This document shows, piece after piece, positions 54,349 through 64,000 of a DNA stretch of 64,000 nucleotides (positions within the stretch are counted from its first letter, which is position 1; every line of letters begins with the position of its first letter). A model generated the notes under the pieces. That model was given only the letters and a program-made list of their open reading frames with translations, did no database searches and was not told the origin of the DNA. The translations under genes were made by a program, and so were the position numbers. The DNA is taken from contig NC_089316.1 in assembly GCF_036669915.1 (NCBI RefSeq), positions 23,047,997 through 23,111,996 of the forward strand, written 5' to 3'. Source of the stretch: Pocillopora verrucosa (lineage: Eukaryota; Cnidaria; Anthozoa; Scleractinia; Pocilloporidae).

Positions 54349-56496
54349 TTATTACATCCATTTTGAAATCACCCAAATACAGGACTTGGTCAATTCGAAT
54401 ATTTTATTGATGCAGTACTGAGCCGGTTTTTAAATAAAAAGCGGAACCGGAAATGCAAAACAGAAAGACTTTGACGTCATGTGTCAAAAACTCAGTCAAG
54501 CGTATCAAAAGAAAGACAACTTTCATTCAAGAAATTCGAGAAGTCCTCAATAACTCAGAAAAATAGTGAAGTGTTAAAGTTCAGTCCTCGTCGTCTGACT
54601 CAATGATGTAAGCTCTTCGTTTCTTCTGTGGTTGGGGTGGAGAATTCTGGCTGTCTCTAGAGAAGAAATTGAAGGTGCAGCCTGAGTAATTCTGCGATGG
54701 AACGGGAGCAGCACAACTGAAGGCTTCCATGCGGTACTGAGACTGCAACGGAAAACGTGGTGGAAATCCTGAAAATTCAGCCGGCTGAAAACCAGGATTG
54801 GAGCCCATGGCCTGATGCATTTGGCCTTGTTGTTGGACGTGATAAATAGGAACAAATAAATAGAGGTGTTCGTTTATGTTGGACTGCAATCTCTTGATTT
54901 GAGGCTTCATTTGAAGTGTTTTGGCGGGAGACTTCGTTTGCTTGATTTTCGTTTGACACTTCTTTATATCCACTGATAATGTGAGACAGTTCTTTCCTGT
55001 GATTCTCGTCTATTTCATCGTAGTCGTCTAACGAAGATTCACGTGCATGGCCCGTTATTTCACAGATAACATTGCGCGGTTGACCAGACTTCTTCAGTTT
55101 TGATACCAATGTTTTCCTCATGCTGTGGTTCGTCAGCTTCTTATTCGTCCTGAGACAGGAGGCCATGGATTTCATTAAATTGCCGATGGTGTTTTGTCCC
55201 ATTCGAACTTTGGTGTACCAAACATCTGCTGATTTAGGACGATTTATGATGCTAAGATAGAGTGGCCATGTGTTCTTCATTCCTTCGGGTCGCTTGGACA
55301 ACCAAAGCTTGAATAGCCGCACTGGATCGCTTTTTCCGCCATCGGTGCTGAACATTGCCTGTGGTGTTGTTCTTCGCCTGATGGTGAGACCACTGCTCCG
55401 CGTTTTAGTGGGACCTTCCCTGAACTCAACAACTTCAGTTCCATCTTCTCGCTGTCTTATAATTACGTCTTCCACGCATGGATCGTAGTGTTCTTGGCGA
55501 CCACGAAATCCCAGTTGTTCTGTCAAATTTTTGAAGTTGACATTGGTCAAGACCTTTCCATTAAAATCACCCAACTGACCTTTTTCCCACAGGGCTGACT
55601 CTTCTTCAGGTGTGATTGGCTGAGCTTTGTTGGGTCTCTTTCCCTTTCCTTGTTGACGTAGGGAAATTGCTTTCGCATTGAGGATTTCTTGTGAAGAGTG
55701 AAACTCTCTCGATCGCACGATGCTCAATGGATAGTTCTTCTCCTTTAGATACCGTTCAATGGCACTCTGCATGATTTTAAGGGATTCTGGCTCGTAGTCA
55801 TCTCCGGCCTTTTTTTTCACCTCGGCGTAAAACTTACTCGAGACCTTGTCAAGTTTTTCAGGCGCCATTGTTTCGATGGAGACATATTCAAGATGAATAT
55901 TAGCTTCTGAAAACATTCATCCATTGTTTTGTGGAGCGGGACGTATTTTTATTCGAAGCGACAGACTTAAGCTCCTGTATTTCATCGCTTGAAATGATAG
56001 GAAATCTTGAAACATCTAACTCTTGTGGTGGCTTTTGATTTTCTTCGTTTGTTGCTGACTCGGTGGACTCGGGATTGTGCGGATTTTGAGCTTGAGAGGG
56101 TAGAAAATCGTCAAAATATTCACCAAAATGTACACGAAAAGTGGGAAAGTCCCTGGAATGTTGGTCTTCAGCCTGAAGGATCTCATTGTCATCATTCAAA
56201 AACTGGTAAAAATTAAATTCATCCATTTTTGGGGGGGAAAAATAAGAGTTATGGAAACAAAAGTTGCAAAATTTGCGAAATGATACTCTTTGTCTTTCAT
56301 TTTCCTGCAATTTGATTGGTTACTTTAAACAAGCCTTGAAATCTGATTGGCTGTTTTGTTTTAAGTGTAACTTCCTCATTGGCCGGAAAAAAGATGCGAT
56401 TTAAAGCAAAAAATGGTGCGATTCGTGAATAAATCGCACCAATTAGAGCCAATCAGATCGCAGGGACCACCAGTGATTTCAAAATGGATGTAATAA
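54349..56496 (-). mobile_element. Recombinase-carrying element bounded by 24-bp perfect inverted repeats
   Basis: 54349-54372 and 56473-56496 are exact inverted copies (TTATTACATCCATTTTGAAA plus TCAC). Between them lies one gene for a DUF3504 tyrosine recombinase. No flanking target duplication was seen. Crypton-type elements, to which such recombinases are related, normally lack inverted repeats. Confidence 0.65.
54581..56226 (-). pseudogene. KIAA1958-like (DUF3504) tyrosine recombinase, two frame breaks
   Basis: Start MDEFNFYQFLNDD at 56226. The N-terminal part (to 55900) ends STKQWMNVF; the core continues one frame over in 54777-55916: KFYAEVKKKAG, YEPESLKIMQSAIERYLKEK, RQQGKGKRPNKAQPIT, LGFRGRQEHY, EFREGPTKTRSSGL, NHSMRKTLVSKLKKSGQ, GHARESSLDDYDE. 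Arg of GFRGRQEH, His and Arg of NHSMRK, His of GHARES and Tyr of DDYD fit the R-H-R-H/Y active site of tyrosine recombinases. The C-terminal end (NYSGCTFNFFSR, KKRRAYIIESDDED) is again in another frame (54581-54973). The first break is in a run of four T at about 55905. This family is widespread in cnidarians as Crypton-related genes. Confidence 0.8.
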
Positions 56497-56800
56497 ATAC
56501 TTGAATCTTTCAATTCACTCATTACTCTTTATGATTGGTCTGGAAAGCGCTCCAATCAGTCTTGATCCCTTTGGCCTACGTGTAACGTTGTCATGTTTGG
56601 TTGAAAAGAACGTGTACTTAAAGAAAAGAGCTGCCATTGATCACCAACGATAACATAAACGTGGGATTGATGCATACATCGGTGATGAATGATTTAAGTG
56701 ACATATTTCTTTCGTCGTTGCGTAAGCTCATTCAGATGATCATGATTTTCTAATTACTCAGGATTGGTGGTATAATATATTTTTGTGTTGCTTCAATCAG

Positions 56801-59800
56801 GGGGAATATGGTTGGATTAAACTGGTTTTCAAGGCTGCTTCGTCGTTTCTACAAACCACGGAAAGGTAAAGATGTTTTGTTCGCGCCATGTCTTTGAACA
56901 ACGATCAGGAACCATTTGAATAAGGAGATGATTTAAATGACACCCAGTCGTTTGTTGTTAAAAATTTGTTTTAACTTTGTCTGAATTTCACTTTTAGATT
57001 TCAAATTTTCGACGCAATTCATTGGTTGGCGCTTTAACGATCTTTCAGGTGAGTTAGATAATTGTTATCGATTTAGCTATTGTATATTTGCTTTCGCTGT
57101 TGGTAATACTGTGATGGCAGAATGACTGATTGACCGACTGACTGTGCGAATTGCTTACGGAGTGAATCACGCTATCTCCATGGTCATCGTCACCGTGGTC
57201 ATTAGTTTATCACGCTCATTATTGTTTTTGTGTTTGATTTCTTTTCTCATACATACCTACATACATAAATACATTTTATGTATTACTTTCGAGACAGATT
57301 TAAAGTTTCCAGCCCACAGGTAGCTCGAGTGCTATAATCTAGGGGAGAGAAGCAATGCAAAAGTGTAAGAAGATCGTAAAGATTTCCTCGCTCGAAGTTT
57401 GACTATTTCAAAAGGGCTAAATTCTGTAAAAATTGATCCTTTAAGAGGAAGAAATCCTACGGACTTACCGTAACCATCTTTACCCAGATTTTTCATTTGA
57501 TCAGTGAACTCTAGAAAAACGGGGTAAATTCTATGAAATTCATCCTTTAAGTGGATTATATCCTACTGACTTGCCGTAGCCATCTTTACCCCGATTTTCC
57601 ATTTTATCCTTGTGTAAATTTGTCATAAACGGGGAAGATTATGACAAATCCATTCACAAGTGCAATGTATCCTTCAATGATTTAGAAACTGTACTAAAAA
57701 AGAGATGTGTTTAGGTGATGGGATGGAAAACGGGCATGGCTCAGGGGATAGTGTATATTCGTGAACGGCTGTCGTACTGGCTTTCATGTGATGTACGTGC
57801 TCATAAGTTTCACGTGAGGAATTTGGTTTTCAAAGATCATTGTCTTTCAAATCACTGAGCTTGAAGTGCTCTGTAGAATAACAACAGAGCGCTCTAGATC
57901 TGTGACAGTATGAAATATGCAGCTAGGTGTAACAGCTATAATCAGCGGAACCGCAATAAAATCACAATCTTCTACTTCAACCTTTTAACGGAGGGCTCAG
58001 TGCGACACAGCAAAAACCCATAGTATTCCAAATAAATAACTGAAGGCCAAACTTCTCTGACTGAAGGAAAACTTCGTGACGCAGACAAATAATCACAACT
58101 TTGACCTCTCAGTCGATCTCACCTCTGGCAGATCAGGATGAAGCGTCAAAAAATATATAATTTTGCGTCGACGAATCATAATCTATGATCTTCAACTATT
58201 AAAGAAAATAAATCAATTATGACATGACACCACATTGAGCTTTTGTCTTAGCTTGTGGGTAAAACGTTGTCATTGGAGTCGCAAGTCGAGCAGTGAAGAG
58301 TGTAAATAAAGCAAGACTGCAGGGAAGTAATGTGTGTGAGAGAAAGGCCAATGATCTAGTTAGCAATGACCATGTAGATAGCAAGTTTTCCTGAAATCAG
58401 CAAGAAGTTGTTCATCCGTTGTTACTGGAAAATACTGGTCAAATTTTCCACTTATTCCGACCCCCTTGAATGAGTACTTTTGCTTAAAGACAGAACTACA
58501 ACGGAGTCTCTTAACCAGTCCCAAGCCGCGGGTTGTTCGATAGATCACAAGATATGATTGACCACTGCATCACATTACGTCAGAGGATATATCTATAATG
58601 AGGGGGCATAAGTGCAACGGTACAACCTCCCTCCTATTTTCAACCCGACCCAAACCTCCCTCTTGTTTTCTACCCGACCCAAATCTCGACGCGACCTAAA
58701 CCTCACTCCTGTTTTCGACCCGACCCAAACCTCTTTCCTGTTTTCGACCCGAGTCAAACCTCCTTCCCGTTTTCTACCCGAGTCAAACCTCCTTCCCGTT
58801 TTCTACCCGAGTCAAACCTCCTTCCCGTTTTCTACCCGACCCAAACCTCTTTCCTGTTTTCAACCCGAGTCAAACCTCCTTCCCGTTTTCTACCCAACCC
58901 AAACCTCTTTCCTGTTTTCGACCCGAGTCAAACCTCCTTCCCGTTTTCTACCCGAGTCAAACCTCTTTCCTGTTTTCGACCCGACCCAAACCTCTTTCCT
59001 GTTTTCGACCCGAGTCAAACCTCCTTCCCGTTTTCTACCCGACCCAAACCTCTTTCCTGTTTTCGACCTAACCCAAACCTCTTTCCTGTTTTCGACCCGA
59101 GTCAAACCTCCTTCCCGTTTTCTACCCGAGTCAAACCTCCTTCCCGTTTTCTACCCGACCCAAACCTCTTTCCTGTTTTCTACCCAACCCAAACCTCTTT
59201 CCTGTTTTCGACCCAAGTCAAACCTCCTTCCCGTTTTCTACCCGACCCAAACCTCTTTCCTGTTTTCGACCCGAGTCAAACCTCCTTCCCGTTTTCTACC
59301 CGAGTCAAACCTCCTTCCCGTTTTCTACCCGACCCAAACCTCTTTCCTGTTTTCGACCCGAGTCAAACGTCCTTCCCGTTTTCTACCCGACCCAAACCTC
59401 TTTCCTGTTTTCGACCCGAGTCAAACGTCCTTCCCGTTTTCTACCCGACCCAAACCTCTTTCCGGTTTTCGACCCGAGTCAAACGTCCTTCCCGTTTTCT
59501 ACCCGACCCAAACCTCTTTCCTGTTTTCGACCCGAGTCAAACGTCCTTCCCGTTTTCTACCCGACCCAAACCTCTTTCCTGTTTTCGACCCGACCCAAAC
59601 CTCTTTCCTGTTTTCGACCCAACCCAAACCTCTTTCCTGTTTTCGACCCGAGTCAAACCTCCTTCCCGTTTTCTACCCGAGTCAAACCTCCTTCCCGTTT
59701 TTTACCCGAGTCAAACCTCCTTCCCGTTTTCTACCCGACCCAAACCTCTTTCCTGTTTTCGACCCGACCCAAACCTCTTTCCTGTTTTCTACCCAACCCA

Positions 59801-62800
59801 AACCTCTTTCCTGTTTTCGACCCAAGTCAAACCTCCTTCCCGTTTTCTACCCGAGTCAAACCTCCTTCCCGTTTTCTACCCGAGTCAAACCTCCTTCCCG
59901 TTTTCTACCCAAGTCAAATCTCCTTCCCGTTTTCTACCCAACCCAAACCTCTTTCCTGTTTTCTACCCAACCCAAACCTCTTTCCTGTTTTCGACCCAAG
60001 TCAAACCTCCTTCCCGTTTTCTACCCGAGTCAAACCTCCTTCCCGTTTTCTACCCAACCCAAACCTCCTTCCCGTTTTCTACCCGAGTCAAACCTCCTTC
60101 CCGTTTTCTACCCGAGTCAAACCTCCTTCCCGTTTTCTACCCAACCCAAACCTCCTTCCCGTTTTCTACCCGAGTCAAACCTCCTTCCCGTTTTCTACCC
60201 GAGTCAAACCTCCTTCCTGTTTTCTACCCAAGTCAAACCTCCTTCCCGTTTTCTACCCGAGTCAAACCTCCTTCCCGTTTTCTACCCAACCCAAACCTCT
60301 TTCCTGTTTTCGACCCAAGTGAAATCTCCTTCCCGTTTTCTACCCGACCCAAACCTTCCTGAAACAGACCAACAAGAAAGGGAAACAAACCAGTAGACGC
60401 ACCAACCAAAAAGAAAAATATGCAATCCTAACTCAGGGCTTCAAACAGCCGCTAATAAGACAATTAAACAGGAAAAACTATTACGAACGACAGATGAGTA
60501 AATAGACTTGGTTACATGATAAATTTTGATGATAATTTTTTCTTTTTTTTAATTTTCTTTGTAGGCGGGATAGAAGCAGGACTTGTCTTGTCTGCTGTCA
60601 GTTCTCTTTTGATGTTGCTCCACTTCATGAAATGCCATCGGTGTATATGTGTATATCTTTGTAGGCGGGATAGAAGCAGGACTTGTCTTGTCTGCTGTCA
60701 GTTCTCTTTTGATGTTGCTCCACTTCATGAAATGCCATCAGTGTATATGTCGTATGGTTATTGTGATCGTTGCGGGCGTACTGCGTAAAAGGCGGGAAAA
60801 CACAAGTGATCAAATCACGATTCGTTCAAGTTTTGAATATGATTGGTTGAGAAGGTGACGCGAGCTTTCTGGACCAATCACACGGCGAAGTTAAGCAAAA
60901 TCACAGCAATCATCGATTACTTTCGACACTCAATTGAAAAATACTCTACTACATGTAGGATGCAACTCTAAAGATTGTTTAAGCATCAAAACAAGATACA
61001 GTAACATATTTGCCGGATCAGGATTTCGTGGCTAAGCTGGTTTTATAATTATAATCATAATTTCATAGTTATTGTGAGACTTGAAGGCTTTTCGAAAGAC
61101 GCAATCTAGTACTCATGGAATGTTCTTTTTACAGACCCATTTTGGCCTCAGCTATTTTTCTGATGTTGTTCCGGTTGTTTCTAACACATTTCGTCTTTCG
61201 TGACTCGACTTATCCAAACATCACTGTCACAATTGATAACAGGTATTGTTGTACATCAGTCTGATGTCTAGTTTCTTTCTCAAATTTTGTTACGACTACA
61301 GACCGAACTGGACTCCGCTCGGTCCTATTTGGCTGCTGATGACCAATGGCGCAGCAAATTTTATTATTGTGTTAATTGTATACGTTATATGCTATTGTAT
61401 GTTTAGTGGTCAACTCACGCCTCGCCGAGAGAACGTTCAATACAAAGCTGCAATAGATTAATTGAACGTCGACGCAAAAACTCGCCGACAGAGACGTCCC
61501 TAATAGGAAGATTTTTGGCATGTATCTACATTCTTATGGTTGTTTGGGTGTTTATTGTTGTTATTCATTTTGTTGTGGTGGTGATGGGTGTTGTCGGTTT
61601 TGTTGCTGTGATGGTTGTTGTTGTTGCTGTAGTTGTGGTTGTTGGTTTGTCGTGTGTTGTACTGGTTACATCCAGGTTAATTAGTAATTCTCCTAGATTC
61701 ACATCTTGCTTATGGGTCACTTAGCTTAAAATATTCAGCCCGTATCGTGTACACTTTATTTTTGGTCTCTTTCTCTCTCTTTCAGGCGGCTATTCTCCAT
61801 CATGTCGTACTTTTTCTTCTTCTACAACATAATTCCTGGACTTCTCTCTTCTTCTATGCGAATTCTAAAGGGCATGCTTTTAGGAGTGATTTTCATCTCT
61901 CGTATCGATCGAACATCACTGGTGCAGGGTTTCCAGGCTTGGGACAAAGGTACGTAGCACGCACCCAGTACAAGCAATTTATAAGTGGCAGAGGCTATGT
62001 GAAGTGAGATATACAACATACAGACCTATTCTGCTGCCAAGTTGCTAACTATTTCCTAAGACAGCTCTTAACCAATTTATTAATGTGTTTAAGACTTCAG
62101 CGACGAAAGGAAGGTCGAGCAGAAATTCTTTAGTGACAAGATCCAACAAATTGCCCAGAACGCAGCAAACGGTAGTGGCTTCGTAGCGATTCGTAATAGC
62201 TTCACGTCTAATTGTTCGAGAGCGTTGCACGAGATTTATAGAGTTCTCATTATGCTAACTAGAGCATAAACTATGGGATCCTTGACAACCTTCGGCTCTC
62301 ACTTCAAAGTTTCTTAATTTTCTTTCTAGCTTTTGTCGCATACCTTGGTTTTGTGACTGTGCTGGTTGCCCACAGACAACCCGTGATGCTGGTGTTCTGT
62401 CAGTTGCTTATCGACAGACAAAAAGATCATCAGCTCCTGGAAGAGCGTAAGTAAACTGTCTCCAGAATCACAACTCGGCTGGGATTATGCATTCCTAGGA
62501 TTTTGATTTGCTTGATTGATAATCAGACAGATGAGCGTACGCACGAATGGGCGGACAGACGAATGGGCAACTGTAGCTTAGAGACAATTGGCACGTTTGT
62601 TTCCCTGATAAGATCAAAACACAGCGCTGTATATGCACTTGCAACCGGCACTCAGCAACCAATCAAAATACTAGAAATGATCTTTTCACGGAGGACAAGA
62701 AATACATAATTTTCTTTTGTTAAGCGTCGTTATTAGTGTGAAATCCTGGAAAATTAGACAGAAAACGTACCCCATTCCCCAAGTCAGATTTGATAAAAAT

Positions 62801-63644
62801 GGGTAACATTGAGAAGAAACTTACGATGCGAGCTATGTTCGGTTGGTTACTATTCATTTCATATCCATTCTGTGGTCACGCGGGAATATTGAAAGTTAGC
62901 CTTTCTTTTTTGCCACTTTGCACAGTTTTTTGAGTAACTAAAATTTATCTCACCGACAATTACTTTTCAAGCCGACCTTTAAAAAAGTGATTGCATTCTT
63001 GGTGATATAGAACAGTTTCAAAGCTTTTCATTAGGAGAAAAAGAAACATCCCTACGTGTGTAACCTTTTTTTCACCTTGAGTCTAAAGTGCTTAAGTATT
63101 CTGTTCTTAACGTTAAAATTAGTTTTCAAGTACCGTGTTTCAAGGCATTTATTTTGTCGCCGGATCTCCAACAGAGCCTGTATATTGTAGGTTTGGCATC
63201 GAGGCAGGAAGCTCTGATTTGTAATATTTGTTTCAAATGACTTTTCGGTGCCATTCCAGAACAATAGTGAAGGAAAAAAAGACATTTTGTCTCCCTTTTT
63301 ATTCAAAGTACGAAAGAAATTTCTCTCTTTTGGCCTATTTTCTCTATTGCTATGATTCCTTTGTTGTCATGAACTAATTTTTTGAAGGTTAATTAACTTG
63401 AAATACTCGACAAAGTCCCTCCAGATCTCGTCCAAACCTCTCAAACGCAGCTTATATTGCCGTTCCTCTCTCTTTGTCTTTCAGGCCCCGTCAGCTGCGC
63501 GTGTCTCAAAAGGCTGTCGACCGCTGGTTCCTGGCCGTGACTCTCCTACGCAACCCATCTTTTGTCAAGTACCGCCGCTTAGATCGCCATTTCACGGCAT
63601 CTGTTGTGACTCTTGAAAGCGTCAACTTTGACGTTCCAGTGTAA
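56801..63644 (+). CDS. STRA6-like multi-pass receptor (retinol-binding-protein receptor family)
   Basis: Exons 56801-56865 (FSRLLRRFYKPRK), 56998-57048 (DFKFSTQFIGWRFNDLS), 60565-60640 or its duplicate 60665-60740 (GGIEAGLVLSAVSSLLMLLH), 61135-61242 (FRLFLTHFVFRD), 61302-about 61460 (WTPLGPIWLL), 61786-61949 (RLFSIMSYFFFFYN, SRIDRTSLVQGFQAWDKG), 62330-62446 (AYLGFVTVLVAHRQPVMLVF), 63485-63644 (FLAVTLLRNPSFVKYRR, stop). The order D.GY..Y..F...E..HP...FC.LL, then a TLL.NP..Q/K end, matches STRA6, a plasma-membrane channel for vitamin A uptake. Phases agree from 56801 to 61302 and from 61786 to 62446. They do not agree at the donor of the 61302 exon or into the last exon, so a small exon is missed or a lesion exists. 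N-terminal exons are missing nearby. Confidence 0.72.
57049..58610. other. STRA6-like intron with a diverged tandem repeat
   Basis: 57418-57660 holds two and a bit copies of a unit of about 108 bp (TAAATTCTRTRAAA, TCCTTTAAG, CCATCTTTACCC, ACGGGG at each end). The rest shows no recognised feature; 58360-58548 minus ORF is not supported. Confidence 0.55.
58612..60360. repeat. 29-bp minisatellite, about 60 copies
   Basis: Two main unit types, ACCCGAGTCAAACCTCCTTC + CCGTTTTCT and ACCCGACCCAAACCTCTTTC + CTGTTTTCG, mixed along 1.75 kb. Since 29 is not a multiple of 3, the reading frame rotates every unit and no unit contains a stop in any plus frame, giving a 594-codon ORF by chance. A CGTCC variant recurs every 58 bp four times at about 59367-59545, a dimer amplification. 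The array lies in the STRA6-like intron. Confidence 0.92.
60561..60760 (+). repeat. 100-bp tandem duplication of a STRA6-like exon with its splice sites
   Basis: 60561-60650 and 60661-60750 are identical but for one or two bases. Each copy has TAG/GC at the acceptor and a donor GTGTAT, giving 76-bp exons 60565-60640 and 60665-60740. Using both would break the frame (76 = 3n+1), so only one can be included. Confidence 0.88.
61530..61665 (+). repeat. GTT-rich low-complexity tract
   Basis: Dense GTTGTTG/GTGGTG sequence in the intron before the 61786 exon; it makes a Val-rich spurious ORF. Confidence 0.7.
62447..63484. other. Last STRA6-like intron
   Basis: Nothing recognised. A small exon would be expected here if the frame mismatch between 62446 and 63485 is to be explained without a lesion. 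Confidence 0.4.
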
Positions 63645-64000
63645 AACTTTGAGATTAACTCAGAAGGAAGAACACTGTTCTTTCTTTATGGTTCCCTTTC
63701 CCGGAGATCTGCTATAGCTTGGGGTAAAGGTCTCCCCGTTTGTTACCACAGTATAATATAGTCTGTATCTGGGTGTTGTTGTAGTTGTGGTTTTTGTTTT
63801 TTTGGATTTTAAATTTTTTTGAGTCAAAATGTAACTCCCCTAATGTAAGCTACTCTAAATTCTGGGCTCAACTTTATTAAACACGTAGATTGTGGTAGAG
63901 AAATGAGCAAGGAAGCACACAAAGTACTTATTGAAAAACAATTTAAAATTGTGGATTTTTATTGCTCGCTTCGGAAATGGGAATTATATTATCTGGCAAA
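63645..64000 (+). other. Probable 3' UTR of the STRA6-like gene
   Basis: Follows the stop at 63642-63644; ATTAAA at about 63875 could serve as a poly(A) signal. No other feature. Confidence 0.45.

Noticed and set aside
58612..60360. CRISPR array
   Set aside because: The 29-bp repeats are head-to-tail with no unique spacers, and the DNA is animal nuclear DNA.
58612..60396. 594-codon ORF as a real repetitive protein gene
   Set aside because: The 29-bp unit has no stop in any forward frame, so a long ORF is expected by chance; there is no conserved start, and it lies in an intron of the STRA6-like gene.
61515..61724. Val-rich membrane protein ORF
   Set aside because: Produced by a GTT/GTG simple-sequence tract.

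Overview
The window is nuclear DNA of a multicellular animal, most likely an anthozoan cnidarian such as a stony coral. This rests on short exons with GT-AG introns, AT-rich non-coding DNA, adhesion-GPCR and C-type-lectin exons, a STRA6-like gene, and a dense mix of Penelope-like, piggyBac-like, Harbinger-like and DUF3504-recombinase elements, tRNA-derived SINEs and MITEs. The species call is inference; no name can be read from the sequence.

Layout. 1.3-9.9 kb (minus): exons of an RFC1-like gene (clamp-loader large subunit: PIP-like segment, BRCT domain, AAA+ Walker A), carrying two in-frame stops and a frameshift and lacking the rest of the BRCT domain; it is called a pseudogene. A 1.57 kb piggyBac element sits in one of its introns, and piggyBac-type MITEs (TTAA targets, CCCTTTAA ends) crowd the first 14.5 kb. 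10-14.5 kb: a probable upstream STRA6-like exon at 13.4 kb and a SINE/hairpin insertion carrying a tRNA-like sequence.

15.7-53.6 kb (plus): a tandem array of one adhesion-GPCR family. There is a decayed last exon (15.7 kb), unit A (16.3-30.0 kb), unit B (32.6-49.3 kb) and a truncated unit D (51.6-53.6 kb). The shared plan is a short leader exon, a variable extracellular part (C-type lectin in A and D, a Cys-rich exon in B), a Ser/Pro stalk, a GAIN domain ending in a GPS (HLT motif), then seven transmembrane helices over nine small exons. A, B and D each have a similar upstream block with an ATTTGCAT octamer about 110-125 bp before the leader ATG. Unit A has a one-base deletion between TM5 and TM6. 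Unit B carries its GAIN-GPS module twice (offset 3,358 bp), the copies separated by a Penelope-like fragment.

54.2-56.5 kb: a KIAA1958/DUF3504 tyrosine-recombinase gene (minus) between perfect 24-bp inverted repeats. 56.8-63.6 kb (plus): exons of a STRA6-like membrane receptor whose intron holds a 1.75 kb minisatellite of about 60 copies of a 29-bp unit, and whose 76-bp exon is tandemly duplicated with its splice sites. Exon phases allow the 13.4 kb exon to belong to this gene, which would nest the GPCR array inside a 43 kb intron; this is untested.

Several lesions lie in T/A homopolymers, so assembly error must be excluded before individual genes are declared dead.
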